A DNA stretch of 64,000 bases from Anaerolineae bacterium (lineage in GTDB: Bacteria; Chloroflexota; Anaerolineae; Aggregatilineales; Phototrophicaceae). Position numbers and translations under genes: made by a program. The DNA lies in contig JALOOG010000012.1 of NCBI GenBank assembly GCA_025454525.1, forward strand, positions 29,724 to 93,723, read 5' to 3'. Every line of letters begins with the position of its first letter. The first letter of the stretch is position 1. Of the stretch, positions 17,081-26,787 are shown piece after piece. Under the pieces are notes generated by a model. That model was not told the DNA's origin. It saw nothing but the letters and a program-made list of their open reading frames with translations, and did not search any database.

Positions 17081-18268
17081 ATGATCAACGAACAAGTAGA
17101 ACAATCCGGTTTCGATTTTTTGAAGATGGATACTTTCTTGATGGATCACCATCGGGAATTACGCGACTCGGTGCGCGCTTTTGTGCAAAGCGATGTGTTA
17201 CCCAACATCAATCCCTATTGGGAACGTGCTGAATTTCCCCGTGAGATCGCGATGAAACTCAAAGGCCTCCCGATTATGGGCGGTTTGATCCGTGGCTTTG
17301 GCAGCGCCGGACTTGATCCGATCGCGATGGGCTTGGTGATGTATGAACTGTCTAAAGGCGATGGATCGATCACGACCTTTTACGGGGTGCATTCCGGTCT
17401 GGCAATGGGATCGATCGGGTTGTTAGGATCGAATGAACAGCGTGAGCGTTGGTTGCCGGCCATGGCCAACCTAGAGAAAATCGGCGCATTCGGCTTGACT
17501 GAACCAGAACGCGGCTCAAATGCCGTGGATGTCCAGACGACCGCGATCCGCGATGGCGATCACTTTGTCATCAATGGCGCGAAACGTTGGATCGGCAATG
17601 CGTCGATCGCCGACTTGATCGTGATCTGGGCGCGCGATGAAGAAGGTCGTTTCGGCGGTTATGTTTTAGAAAATCCGAGTCAAACCGAAGGTGTGACGAT
17701 CACCGACTTACAAGGCAAGATCGGTAAACGTGCCATTTTGAACGCGCAAATTGAATTGAACAATGTGCGTATTCCGGTGGAAAACAAGCTAGAAAAAGCC
17801 AATTCTTCTCGCGATGCTGGCAAAGTGCTGGTGTTAGGGCGGTATGGCGTGGCGTGGGAAGCAGCCGGAGCGGCCGCAGGTTGTTTTGAACATGCCTTAG
17901 AATATGCCAAAAATCGTGAACAATTCGGTAAACCGATCGCCGGTTTCCAATTGATCCAACAAAAATTAGTTGAAATGGCGACCGAAGTCACCTTGATGCA
18001 ACTTCTCTGTTTCCAGATGGGTAATTTGATCGTCGCTGGCAATTTTAATGAAGCGATCGCTTCTATGGGCAAGTACAACAATGCCCGTAAGGCCCGTCAA
18101 GTCGCTCTAATGGCCCGCGAGGTCATGGGAGGCAACGGGTTATTGATCGAAAATCATGTCGCACGTCTCTTGACGGACATTGAGGTGATCTACACCTACG
18201 AGGGGACGAACGAAGTTCAAACCTTGATTGTGGGTCGTGAATTAACCGGAATTAATGCGTTTGTCTAA
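17081..18268 (+). CDS. Acyl-CoA dehydrogenase, glutaryl-CoA-dehydrogenase-like
   Basis: A 395-residue FAD-dependent acyl-CoA dehydrogenase. It has the flavin/substrate motifs GAFGLTEPERGSNA and FVINGAKRWIGNA, and near the C-terminus the catalytic-base line IEVIYTYEGTNEVQTLIVGRELTG. The E of YEGT occupies the place of the catalytic Glu, and the GRELTG ending resembles glutaryl-CoA dehydrogenases (GRAITG) more than short-chain enzymes. It would oxidise an acyl-CoA to enoyl-CoA and pass electrons to ETF. It stands alone with its own promoter and terminator, so the exact substrate is open. Confidence 0.88.
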   Translation: MINEQVEQSGFDFLKMDTFLMDHHRELRDSVRAFVQSDVLPNINPYWERAEFPREIAMKLKGLPIMGGLIRGFGSAGLDPIAMGLVMYELSKGDGSITTFYGVHSGLAMGSIGLLGSNEQRERWLPAMANLEKIGAFGLTEPERGSNAVDVQTTAIRDGDHFVINGAKRWIGNASIADLIVIWARDEEGRFGGYVLENPSQTEGVTITDLQGKIGKRAILNAQIELNNVRIPVENKLEKANSSRDAGKVLVLGRYGVAWEAAGAAAGCFEHALEYAKNREQFGKPIAGFQLIQQKLVEMATEVTLMQLLCFQMGNLIVAGNFNEAIASMGKYNNARKARQVALMAREVMGGNGLLIENHVARLLTDIEVIYTYEGTNEVQTLIVGRELTGINAFV

Positions 18269-18280
18269 AGCGTAACGGTT

Positions 18281-18315
18281 TACAGCGGGGAGCAATATTC
18301 CCCGCTGTATTTTTT
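18281..18315 (+). terminator. Intrinsic terminator
   Basis: An 11-bp stem TACAGCGGGGA ... TCCCCGCTGTA followed by TTTTTT. It ends the acyl-CoA dehydrogenase gene; the converging SCO1 gene stops just beyond it. Confidence 0.9.
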
Positions 18316-18322
18316 GAGGATC

Positions 18323-18976
18323 TTACCCTAAGCGGGCCACCAGATCATCCACGATTACTTGTGGATCAATCCCATACAGATATTTAGCGACTAAATTTCC
18401 TTGCGGATCGACTAAAAAGCTAGAAGCGGTGTGATCAACCGTGTAGTTAGCAGCACCAGGGCTTTTATTGAGGGTAAATTCCGCCCCGAACTGTAAAGCA
18501 AAGGGGCGAATCACCGCTTCTGTTCCGGTCAGCCCTATAAACGACGGGTCAAACCGTTTCACAAACCGATCCAACACCGCGGGGGTATCGCGTTCACCAT
18601 CCACACTAATCATTAAAAATGTGACATTTTCGGAGTGTTCACCAAGTAATTGTTTGACCTGTCGAAAGTCACTCATGGTGATCGGGCAGACATCCGGACA
18701 ATGGGTAAATCCGAAAAAGGTCAGCACATAGCGCCCTTGATACGCGCTAAACGCCATTGTTTGTCCGTTGGTATCGGTCAAGGTGACATCAGTGATCGGG
18801 GTTGGATCTAGACGAGTCACTCCGTCAAAACTTTCAGCATCCTGTAAGATCACGACATCATTGCTTGTAGTTTGAGTCGGTTGTGTTAAAACCATTCGGG
18901 TGATTAAAGCCACAATGATCACCAGCGTGAAGGCCGTGATCATCAATAAAACGGGGGAGATACGTTGTTTTGGCAT
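18323..18976 (-). CDS. SCO1/SenC/PrrC family copper-binding thioredoxin-fold protein
   Basis: A 217-residue protein with one N-terminal membrane anchor (about residues 8-28) and an external thioredoxin-like domain. The copper ligands are visible: the CxxxC motif in FTHCPDVCPITM and a distal His in YTVDHTASSFLVD. SCO proteins deliver copper to the CuA site of cytochrome c oxidase or act as thiol reductases. No oxidase genes are in the window, but the protein implies a copper-containing respiratory oxidase elsewhere. The 3' end shares the terminator region with the upstream gene. Confidence 0.92.
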   Translation of the reverse strand: MPKQRISPVLLMITAFTLVIIVALITRMVLTQPTQTTSNDVVILQDAESFDGVTRLDPTPITDVTLTDTNGQTMAFSAYQGRYVLTFFGFTHCPDVCPITMSDFRQVKQLLGEHSENVTFLMISVDGERDTPAVLDRFVKRFDPSFIGLTGTEAVIRPFALQFGAEFTLNKSPGAANYTVDHTASSFLVDPQGNLVAKYLYGIDPQVIVDDLVARLG

Positions 18977-19158
18977 AGACTCATATCAATCAGTGACTAT
19001 TTGTGAAAATTGTAACAGATCTCGGTTGACGGAGCAATTCCCAAAACGACACATAGCCAACGGCCAAGTTTTGAAAAAGTGGACATTTGTTACGACTTTT
19101 TCGCTCATCTGTGCTAAAATCAAAAGAACACGACAGGCACGATTTTTAGGAGCATTCG

Positions 19159-19185
19159 ATGAGACAGGGCGACAAACACTTTTAG
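19159..19185 (+). pseudogene. Truncated gene start (8 codons) next to IS debris
   Basis: A -10-like TAAAAT at about 19114 and a good Shine-Dalgarno (TTAGGAG) precede an ATG whose frame, MRQGDKHF, stops at once. The IS630-like fragment begins 60 bases downstream. This looks like the 5' remnant of a gene destroyed by insertion and deletion, but coincidence cannot be excluded. Confidence 0.25.
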
Positions 19186-19243
19186 AGTTTTTGAGGCGCA
19201 TTAGGTACATATATTACGATATAAATGACCTTGCCGCTGTCAG

Positions 19244-19463
19244 TAAGTCCTCATAAAGATTTTGCGAAAACCAGTCGTAAAGGATGCCTAGGCGTATTCT
19301 GGGCCACCAAAACCCGCTCGATGCTCTTCAAAAGGGCAATTGAGCTTTTGAATCAGTCATTAACGGTCGCCTAGGTCTTTCATGTGTTTCCAAAAACGCT
19401 CAATCCGGTTCAAAACGGGGCAATTAGGTGGGGCAACCAAAGTACCTCTAAACGGTGTTCAAA
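19244..19463 (-). mobile_element. IS630-like transposase 3' fragment, copy 1 (degenerate)
   Basis: Read on the reverse strand in shifting frames it gives FEHRLEVLWLPH..., then PVLNRIERFWKHMKDL, then LLKSIERVL: the C-terminal part of an IS630-type DDE transposase (the family's typical LNxIERFWxxLKD line with the last catalytic Glu). Frameshifts and stops make it non-functional. It is a direct repeat of 63132-63330, with the same end points at both sides. GATC, frequent in the native genes, is absent here. The flanking parts 18977-19243 and 19464-19679 show no convincing gene. Confidence 0.8.
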
Positions 19464-19679
19464 TTCTCATCCCCATTTCTCAAATTTCTTTTGTGGATTT
19501 ACCGCCAAAAAAACTTTTTTCTTCTCCACCGCCGCCTTGAACCTAAACGGCATAACAATTCGCCTTACGATAATGCCATTAACCTTACTGACCCCAAAAA
19601 TTGCGTTGCTGATCGGATTAAAGCGCACTCATTTCAACCCAAAGTGCTTTCATTCAGCGCTGCCGTTGATCGTAAAACG

Positions 19680-19707
19680 TTACACTTTGCGCCGAACGTG
19701 ATACAAT
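19680..19707 (+). promoter_or_regulatory. Putative promoter of P1-family peptidase gene
   Basis: TTACAC, 16 bases, TACAAT, ending 24 bases before the ATG of the peptidase gene. Confidence 0.5.
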
Positions 19708-19731
19708 GTCTCAATAAATAGGATCATCGAT

Positions 19732-20688
19732 ATGCTCACCAATCAAACTTTAACCGCGATTTCTGGAATCCGCGTTGGTCATAGTACCCATCTGCAAGGC
19801 GCAACGGGTTGCACCGTGATCTTATGCCCACCCAACACCGTAGGAGGTGTTGATCAGCGTGGTGGCGCGCCCGGCACTCGCGAAACCGATCTCTTGCGCC
19901 CATTACATCTCGTTCAACACGTTCATGCGATCGTCCTATCCGGTGGAAGTGCTTACGGTTTAGCCACCGCGGACGGTGTGATGCGTTGGTTAGAGGAACG
20001 CAAGATCGGCTTTCCGATCGGGCAAAATACTGTTGTGCCGATCGTCCCCACCGCGATTTTAATGGATCTGGTGATCGGTGAACCGGGAATCCGCCCCGAT
20101 GCCTCAATGGGTTATGCGGCGTGTGAACAGGCCGACGATAACCCCGTGTTACAAGGCACGATCGGCGCAGGAACGGGCTGTCGCATCGGCGGTTTTTTGG
20201 GGCTTGAGCGTGCGACCAAAGGTGGGATAGGTTCAGCAGCGATCCAATTAGAAGGCGGTGTAATTGTGGCCGCTTTAGTCGCTGTTAATGCGCTAGGAGA
20301 TGTATTGGATGAGCAAGGTCAGATCCTCGCAGGAGTGCGAACACCGGACGGAACAGGTTATGCCGGGGCCTTAACCACCCTACGTAGTTTGATCAGCACC
20401 CCACCCCCACCTGTCACCAATACCGTGATCGGTGTGGTTGCAACCAATGCCCAACTCACCAAAGAGGAGGTAAATTGGATCGCACAAATGGCACAAGATG
20501 GACTAGCGCGTGCGATCCGACCCGCGCATACTTCCTTTGATGGTGATACGATTTTCGGACTCGCCACAGGTGAGGTAGCCTCAATCGGGGTTAATCTGAT
20601 CGGAGCGTATGCGGCTGAAATGTTTGAACAGGCAATCCGTCAAGGGGTGCGTAGCGCGACTTCTTTGGCGGGGGTACGCAAAATTTAA
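19732..20688 (+). CDS. P1 family peptidase (DmpA/BapA-like, S58)
   Basis: A 318-residue Ntn-type aminopeptidase. Typical features are ISGIRVGHSTHLQGATGCTVILCP at the N-terminus, VLSGGSAYGLATADGVMRWLEE, GIGSAAI, and the autocleavage region VTNTVIGVVATNAQL (about residue 229), in which Thr after Asn would become the new N-terminal nucleophile of the small subunit. Family members release N-terminal D- or beta-amino acids or hydrolyse small peptides and amides. No signal peptide, so cytoplasmic. It lies between IS debris and a two-component system, with its own promoter. Confidence 0.88.
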   Translation: MLTNQTLTAISGIRVGHSTHLQGATGCTVILCPPNTVGGVDQRGGAPGTRETDLLRPLHLVQHVHAIVLSGGSAYGLATADGVMRWLEERKIGFPIGQNTVVPIVPTAILMDLVIGEPGIRPDASMGYAACEQADDNPVLQGTIGAGTGCRIGGFLGLERATKGGIGSAAIQLEGGVIVAALVAVNALGDVLDEQGQILAGVRTPDGTGYAGALTTLRSLISTPPPPVTNTVIGVVATNAQLTKEEVNWIAQMAQDGLARAIRPAHTSFDGDTIFGLATGEVASIGVNLIGAYAAEMFEQAIRQGVRSATSLAGVRKI

Positions 20689-20771
20689 CATAATTCACCC
20701 GAATCTTAACGCACATTTAGCAAATAGGTTAAATAATCAGGGGTCTAACGATGATGAAGGTAAAAGGATCT

Positions 20772-21461
20772 ATGGTCAAGGTACTCGTCATTGAAGACGA
20801 AGAAACTTTGCTCAACAACCTAGCGGATAAACTCAAGGCCGACGGGTTTAATGTGACTACCGCTCGTGATGGCGAACTCGGTTTAGAGAAAATTCGCAAC
20901 GAACACCCTGATCTGATTGTATTAGACATCATGCTTCCCAAATTGGACGGTTTAAGCATCTGTCGCATCGTCCGCCACGATACTTCAACGTCTCATATCC
21001 CGATCATCATGATCACCGCACGCGGGAATGAAGTTGATAAGATCGTCGGCTTAGAAAGTGGCGCAGATGATTACATCGTCAAACCATTTACACTTGGTGA
21101 ATTTTTGGCCCGGGTGCGCGCTGTGATGCGTCGCTTTTCCGGCCGTCTGATGTTACAACAAGACGAGATGATCGCTAACGATCTCCGTTTGAATCTCACG
21201 GCCCGACGGGTGTTTAAAAATGGCGAAGAAATTAAACTGAGTAACAAAGAATTTGACCTGTTAGCTGAATTGATGCGAAATCGTAGCGCGGTACTCTCAC
21301 GCGATCTGATCCTTACCAAAGTTTGGGGTTATGACTATTTTGTCGATAAACGTACCGTCGATGTGCATATCCGGTGGTTACGTGAAAAACTTGAAGAAGA
21401 CCCCTCGAATCCGCGTCGGATTGTCACCGTGCGTGGGGTAGGCTATCGCTTTGAAGGGTAA
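20772..21461 (+). CDS. OmpR/PhoB-family response regulator
   Basis: A 229-residue regulator with a receiver domain (Glu8-Asp9-Glu10 acidic cluster, phospho-acceptor Asp52 in IVLDIMLPK, Thr/Lys in MITARG and YIVKPF) and a winged-helix DNA-binding domain (LSNKEFDLLAELMRN; VDVHIRWLREKLEEDPSNPRRIVTVRGVGYRF). I prefer the ATG at 20772, preceded by AAAAGGATC, over the ATG pair at 20751, which lacks a ribosome-binding site. The cognate PAS histidine kinase starts 33 bases after its stop. Confidence 0.92.
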   Translation: MVKVLVIEDEETLLNNLADKLKADGFNVTTARDGELGLEKIRNEHPDLIVLDIMLPKLDGLSICRIVRHDTSTSHIPIIMITARGNEVDKIVGLESGADDYIVKPFTLGEFLARVRAVMRRFSGRLMLQQDEMIANDLRLNLTARRVFKNGEEIKLSNKEFDLLAELMRNRSAVLSRDLILTKVWGYDYFVDKRTVDVHIRWLREKLEEDPSNPRRIVTVRGVGYRFEG

Positions 21462-21494
21462 TTAATCGCTACGTCTTGCGGTTGGAGTTAGATC

Positions 21495-22952
21495 ATGCTT
21501 GAATTTCTGGTGATGCTGTTAGCCATCGCCTTAATAGTGCTTGGGCGGGCTTATTGGCAATTAAGTAATAAGTTAACACAAGCACCATTGCCTACTTTCG
21601 TAAAATCAGCATCAACCGGAGAGATCGAACGCTTAGAACAGACTCTCCAAGCTAAAAATGAGGAACTCAATCAACTCCGTACCGAGTTAGATCGGCTTCG
21701 GATTGAAGTTGCCCACCAACAAGAGAGCCTAACCGCAAATGAAGTTCGCTTGTCTGAACTTCATCAATCGCTAACGCTCAAAGCATCAGAACTCACTCCC
21801 TTACAGCAATCAGTGGAACAGGCTCACCAGACCATTCACTCGCTACAATCGGTTTTAGAGGCAAAGACAAGCGAAACTGCTTACAAACTAGCACTTACGC
21901 TCACGCTTGCGAATGGCGCTTTTGATGCGCTATTGGTGATCGATCGCGAAACCAACGTGTTAGCGATGAACACAGCGGCCGAGAAGCTGTTTAATACCCA
22001 ATATCCCGTGTTAAATCGGCGTTTGTTAGACATGACTCATATCCCCTCGTTAGAACTCATGGTAGAGGACACCTTGATCAACGAGGAAGAACTCTTAGAA
22101 GAACAGATCATGGTGGGAGAGCGTACTTATCGCGTGCGCGTACAGATTATGCGGCGTGATGATCACGAATTTATCGGTGTCGCGATGCAAGATGTCTCGC
22201 AACTGGTCAAATTAAATCGGGCGCGTCGGGATATGGTCGCTAACATTTCACATGAACTCCGTACACCGATCGCCAATATCCGGTTGATCATCGATGGATT
22301 GTTTCATGAACAGGACAAACCCAAACGCAAGGATAGCATCTCCTCCTTACGCGCCATTGCCCGCGAAACCGACTCGCTCTTATGGTTAGTGCAAGAGATG
22401 GCCGATCTTTCGATGATCGAATCTGGTCAAGCGATTGTTCGTATGATAGAGGTCTCGTTAAGTGAGATCGTGCATGATGCAACCGAACGTCTAGCCGATC
22501 AATACGCTGCAAAACACTTACGAGTCGCCCGTCATATCCCCGAAAAAATGCGGGTTTTATGTGATCGGGATCTCATTCAACGGGTGGTGATGAATCTACT
22601 GCATAATGCGATGAAATGGTCACCGATCGGCAATGTCGTCACGATCAGCGCAGCCAATGCAGGGGATGAGGTGATTATCAGTGTTTATGACAACGGCCCC
22701 GGCGTACCAGAGGATCAAGTGGAGCGGATTTTTGAGCGCTTTTATCAGGTGGATATGTCCCGATCAGGCCAAGATGGATCGGGTTTAGGCTTAGCGATCT
22801 GTCGTCACATTGTAGAAGCACACGGGGGACGTATCTGGGCGGAAGGCAATACCGATGGTTCTGGTGGACGTTTCCGGTTTACCCTCTTAAGCGTTGAACC
22901 GACCTTAGAGATCAACGGGTATTCCGAACAAAATGGGCAAGGTGGGAGTTAA
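21495..22952 (+). CDS. PhoR-like sensor histidine kinase with coiled coil and PAS domain
   Basis: A 485-residue kinase: one N-terminal membrane helix (residues 1-20), a long heptad-rich coiled coil (about 45-125), a PAS domain (about 135-240; LVIDRETNVLAMNTAAEKLF), HisKA with the phospho-acceptor His in NISHELRTPIANIRLI, and HATPase_c (N-box LLHNAMKWS, DNGPGVP, GSGLGLAI). There is almost no external domain, so it senses membrane or internal state. GGAG upstream supports the start. It is cotranscribed with the PhoB-like regulator, and its stop overlaps the converging small membrane gene by 4 bases. Confidence 0.92.
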   Translation: MLEFLVMLLAIALIVLGRAYWQLSNKLTQAPLPTFVKSASTGEIERLEQTLQAKNEELNQLRTELDRLRIEVAHQQESLTANEVRLSELHQSLTLKASELTPLQQSVEQAHQTIHSLQSVLEAKTSETAYKLALTLTLANGAFDALLVIDRETNVLAMNTAAEKLFNTQYPVLNRRLLDMTHIPSLELMVEDTLINEEELLEEQIMVGERTYRVRVQIMRRDDHEFIGVAMQDVSQLVKLNRARRDMVANISHELRTPIANIRLIIDGLFHEQDKPKRKDSISSLRAIARETDSLLWLVQEMADLSMIESGQAIVRMIEVSLSEIVHDATERLADQYAAKHLRVARHIPEKMRVLCDRDLIQRVVMNLLHNAMKWSPIGNVVTISAANAGDEVIISVYDNGPGVPEDQVERIFERFYQVDMSRSGQDGSGLGLAICRHIVEAHGGRIWAEGNTDGSGGRFRFTLLSVEPTLEINGYSEQNGQGGS

Positions 22953-23194
22953 TCCCACCAGCGATACCAACGCCGACGTGCGTTATACACCCGTCCGATC
23001 GGCGCAGACTGTACGTAATACAGCCATACCCATAACAACATCAGGAAGAAGATCCCACCGACAGCGCCGACAACTAAGCCGATTAAGCCGCCCATGGCGA
23101 CATCTCGGCCGGTGCGCTCATGTAGATAAGCCGTACCGAACGATCCGACCGCACCCCAAAACAAGATCCGTAACGCGATGATTGCCCAAATCAT
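22949..23194 (-). CDS. Small two-helix membrane protein, unknown
   Basis: An 81-residue protein starting MIWAIIALRILFWGAVG, with two or three hydrophobic stretches (about 1-17, 32-58) rich in Gly (GGLIGLVVGAVGGIFF) and a strongly basic-aromatic tail (RVYNARRRWYRWWD). It resembles small Gly-rich membrane proteins such as the YeaQ/GlsB type in architecture but no clear family match can be claimed. The start at 23194 has AGAGGG seven bases upstream; an upstream in-frame start at 23254 has none. Confidence 0.65.
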   Translation of the reverse strand: MIWAIIALRILFWGAVGSFGTAYLHERTGRDVAMGGLIGLVVGAVGGIFFLMLLWVWLYYVQSAPIGRVYNARRRWYRWWD

Positions 23195-23315
23195 ATGATC
23201 CCTCTTAGCCGGCTTTATTGGATAGATCTCATGATAACTAAAATTTCTATTCACGCAAGTGCGTTAGAATAAAGGTTGAAGTGGCCTAGGCTCAATCCGA
23301 AAGTTTTTTCACGCT

Positions 23316-26300
23316 ATGCAATTAACAGGACTCGTCGATTTATTCCGTGATCATCCGCGCTATCAGACTTGGCGTGCTGATCAACCTGCGCTATCGGTCA
23401 TCCGTTCAGCGCGTCCATTTTTACTAGCGACTCTCGCCCAAGAAGAACGAACACCGATCATCTTTCTCACGGCACGGATCAAGCGCGCCTATAATGTGAG
23501 TGAACAGTTACCCGTGTGGATCACCGATCTTCCAATTTACCGTTTTGCTGAACCGGCCCCACACTTTTATGAGCGTGGGTTTTGGGGTGAATCGGTGATC
23601 CGCAATCGCATTCAATCCCTTGCGGCCTTGCTCAACGATCAACCGTCGATTGTCGTCAGTTCCACACGGGCATGGATGCAACGTACCCTACCAGTACATC
23701 AATTTCGTCAATCCACATTACGTTTAGCGGTCGGCCAACAACCGATCCTAGATCAGCTGTTGTCTACATGGCTAGGTATGGGCTATGAGAGTAGTAGTAT
23801 TGTGGTTGAACCGGGGACATTCAGCCGACGGGGTGGAGTGTTAGACATCTTCCCAATCGCCTTTGATTCCCCGGTGCGGATCGATTTTTTCGGGGATGAG
23901 ATCGAAAGCCTGCGCTTATTTGATCCCGCCACACAGCGCACTATTGAACGCATCCAAAGCATTGAGATCACGCCTGCCCGTGAGGTGTTGCCAAGTCAAA
24001 CCGCCTTCGCACCGTTAACGGCTTGGTTTGAGGGTTTACCCCCTGAAAGCGAATTACATCGTGATCAAGAAGCCTTACAAACTGGTGTCACCTTTCAGTT
24101 TCTTGAGCAGTATCTCCCCTATATTTATCCCCAACCGATCCAATTATTAGATTACGCGCCCGATGATGCGCTAATCGTGATCGAAGACCTTGATGAGATC
24201 CGCGAAACATTCACCGAAATTGATGAGACCGCGCAAAAGAAACGCGCTGATGAGATCGGCGCAGGCCGCTTACCTTCAGATTACCCACTCCCCTATTCGA
24301 CATGGGAAGCGCTAGAAACCTCTCTACAAAATCGACGGGTATTGTCGCTTCATACGTCCGATAACGATCAATCGCGGTTGTTTTTCCCCGGTGCGCGTTT
24401 TGGGGGTCAATTAAAGCCCGCGATCACGCAATTACGCGCCCTGACCCGCAAAGGCGGTAACGCGATCACCGTGATCGAACAACCTGCCCGCATTTTAGAT
24501 CTCTGGCGTGAACAAGATCACAGCGGCTTTGTCCCGATCTTAAACGATCTGACTGAAAAACCCGCCCCGGGCCTATTCGCCCTGATCACCGGCACCTTAC
24601 AAGAAGGTTGGACGCTTCAACTTGATCAACAAGAGATCCGTTTGATCACCGAAGCAGAGTTGTTCGGGTGGAGTCGCCCTGAACCGCGTCGGAGATCCAC
24701 TTTGAAGCGAGTGAAAGTGCGTGATGCAGAGTATGGCGATTGGCGTGAAGGTGATTACGTTGTGCATATCGACTACGGGATCGGCCGCTTTATAGGCTTA
24801 GGTCAACGCACGATCGAAGGCAACGAACGGCAATATTTGGTAATCGAATACGCCAACAATGATACGCTGTATGTCCCGATTCATCAGGCGGATCGGCTCA
24901 CCCGTTACATCGGCGCAAATGACACCCCGCCCAATGTCAATCGCTTGGGTCAACCGGAGTGGGTGAAAACACGCAACAAAGCGCAAAAAGCGGTAGAAGA
25001 AGAAGCCGAGGAGATGTTACAGCTCTACGCGGCCCGCGCCCAAGTCTCCCGTGATCCGTTTGCCCCTGATAACCATTGGCAACGGGAGTTAGAAGCCTCT
25101 TTTCCGTATGTCGAAACTGAAGATCAATTGCGTGCTGTGCGCGATGTGAAGGCCGATCTAGAACGTAACTTCCCAATGGATCGTTTGATCTGCGGTGATG
25201 TCGGTTATGGTAAAACGGAAGTGGCGATCCGAGCCGCCTTTAAAGCGGTCATGGACGGGAAACAAGTCGCGTTACTCGTGCCAACCACAATCCTAGCGAA
25301 TCAGCATTATGAGACCTTTAGAGCGCGCATGTCTAGCTTTCCGGTCGAGGTCGAACAACTTTCGCGCTTCCGAGGCAAAGAAGAACAAGAAAAGATCTTA
25401 CCCCGCTTGAAAAATGGTGAGATCGACATCATCATCGGAACTCATCGCATCCTCTCGGAAGACATTCAATTTCAAGAGTTAGGACTCGCGATCATTGATG
25501 AAGAACAACGCTTCGGTGTCAAACAGAAAGAACATTTTAAAAGACTTCGCACTCAAATCGATGTTCTCACCATGACCGCGACTCCGATCCCACGCACGCT
25601 CTATATGAGCCTCACAGGCGTGCGTGACATCAGTATGATCCAAACCCCACCAGATGAACGTCTCCCGGTATCAACGCATGTCGGTGCATTTGATGAAACC
25701 TTGATCCGACAAGCGATCTTACGGGAGATCGAACGCGGAGGGCAAGTGTTTGTGGTTCATAACCGCGTGCGAACGATCGATCACTTGGGTGAATTGATCG
25801 AAGACCTTGTACCAGAAGCGCGCGTTATCACCGCTCATGGTCAAATGAATGAACGCGAATTAGAACGGGTGATGAATGCCTTTGCCCGCTGTGAATTTGA
25901 TGTGTTGATCTCCACCTCAATTATCGAAAGTGGGATCGATATTCCGAACGCCAATACCTTGATCGTCGATCGGGCAGATTGGTTTGGTTTAGCACAACTT
26001 TATCAGATTCGCGGACGGGTGGGACGGAGCGCACAACAGGCCTATGCCTATTTTTTCTATCATCGTACCGGACGCATTACCGAAGAAGCCCGCGAACGCT
26101 TACAAACCCTTGCTGAAAATACCAGTCTTGGATCGGGCTTTCAGATCGCGATGCGCGATTTAGAGATTCGTGGCGCGGGGGATATTCTTAGCACCCGTCA
26201 AACTGGCCATGTGTCTGCGGTCGGTTTGAACCTCTATACCCAACTCTTGACCCAAGCGATCCAAAAACTCAAAGGCACAGGGGAGGATGAACCACTCCCA

Positions 26301-26747
26301 GTAAGCGCTACGAGTAGCATGATCCTAGATCTGCCATTGCCCGCTTACTTACCGGAAGATTGGATTCCCGATCTCTCATTACGGTTACAGATTTATCGTC
26401 GTATCGCAAATTTGACTACTCGCGAATCAATCAATGAGATGATCGCTGAATTGATCGATCGGTTTGGTGAGCTTCCGCCGGCCGTAGAAGGCTTGCTCTA
26501 TCAAATTGAGGTGAAACTTCTCGCACAACACGCGAAAGCAAGCGCAGTGATGGTTCGCGATCGCGTGATTCAGATCAAATTGCCTTATCTGCCAGAGATC
26601 AACCGGACGGCCTTCGCTCACAAGTTGGGACGACAGATTACCGTGACCCGTACCGCGGTTGAAATGCCGATCGGCGATCTCTGGCAAGAGCGCTTGATCC
26701 AATTGTTAACGCGCTTAGGGCAAGAAACCCCAGTGATTGCCTCTTAA
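23316..26747 (+). CDS. mfd: Transcription-repair coupling factor Mfd
   Basis: A 1143-residue ATP-dependent DNA translocase that removes RNA polymerase stalled at lesions and recruits UvrA. Domains in order: UvrB-like N-terminus (GTFSRRGGVLDIFPI... IDFFGDEIESLRLFD), RNA-polymerase-interaction domain (DYVVHIDYGIGRFIGL ... YVPIHQADRLTRYIG), RecG-like motor with Walker A CGDVGYGKTE, DEEQRFGV, TATPIPRTL, helicase C domain (STSIIESGIDIPNANT, QIRGRVGRS) and the TRCF C-terminal domain (PAYLPEDWIPD). Full length. No clear ribosome-binding site precedes the ATG at 23316; TAGAAT at 23265 may be its -10. Confidence 0.97.
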   Translation: MQLTGLVDLFRDHPRYQTWRADQPALSVIRSARPFLLATLAQEERTPIIFLTARIKRAYNVSEQLPVWITDLPIYRFAEPAPHFYERGFWGESVIRNRIQSLAALLNDQPSIVVSSTRAWMQRTLPVHQFRQSTLRLAVGQQPILDQLLSTWLGMGYESSSIVVEPGTFSRRGGVLDIFPIAFDSPVRIDFFGDEIESLRLFDPATQRTIERIQSIEITPAREVLPSQTAFAPLTAWFEGLPPESELHRDQEALQTGVTFQFLEQYLPYIYPQPIQLLDYAPDDALIVIEDLDEIRETFTEIDETAQKKRADEIGAGRLPSDYPLPYSTWEALETSLQNRRVLSLHTSDNDQSRLFFPGARFGGQLKPAITQLRALTRKGGNAITVIEQPARILDLWREQDHSGFVPILNDLTEKPAPGLFALITGTLQEGWTLQLDQQEIRLITEAELFGWSRPEPRRRSTLKRVKVRDAEYGDWREGDYVVHIDYGIGRFIGLGQRTIEGNERQYLVIEYANNDTLYVPIHQADRLTRYIGANDTPPNVNRLGQPEWVKTRNKAQKAVEEEAEEMLQLYAARAQVSRDPFAPDNHWQRELEASFPYVETEDQLRAVRDVKADLERNFPMDRLICGDVGYGKTEVAIRAAFKAVMDGKQVALLVPTTILANQHYETFRARMSSFPVEVEQLSRFRGKEEQEKILPRLKNGEIDIIIGTHRILSEDIQFQELGLAIIDEEQRFGVKQKEHFKRLRTQIDVLTMTATPIPRTLYMSLTGVRDISMIQTPPDERLPVSTHVGAFDETLIRQAILREIERGGQVFVVHNRVRTIDHLGELIEDLVPEARVITAHGQMNERELERVMNAFARCEFDVLISTSIIESGIDIPNANTLIVDRADWFGLAQLYQIRGRVGRSAQQAYAYFFYHRTGRITEEARERLQTLAENTSLGSGFQIAMRDLEIRGAGDILSTRQTGHVSAVGLNLYTQLLTQAIQKLKGTGEDEPLPVSATSSMILDLPLPAYLPEDWIPDLSLRLQIYRRIANLTTRESINEMIAELIDRFGELPPAVEGLLYQIEVKLLAQHAKASAVMVRDRVIQIKLPYLPEINRTAFAHKLGRQITVTRTAVEMPIGDLWQERLIQLLTRLGQETPVIAS

Positions 26748-26760
26748 ACCTAAACCGTTC

Positions 26761-26787
26761 AAGGGTGTGGAGCAAGTTCACACCCTT
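26761..26787. terminator. Bidirectional hairpin between mfd and aspartate kinase
   Basis: A 9-bp perfect stem AAGGGTGTG ... CACACCCTT between converging genes, 13 bases after the mfd stop and touching the aspartate kinase stop. The T-run is short. Confidence 0.65.

Noticed and set aside
19244..19463. The IS630-like fragments as a MITE
   Set aside because: The shared ends are not inverted repeats of one another and no target duplication is visible, so only transposase debris is claimed.
19455..19721. An open frame of 88 codons beside the IS630-like fragment
   Set aside because: Begins inside the IS fragment, has no ribosome-binding site, Lys/Asn-rich low-quality composition, and its end overlaps the peptidase promoter.
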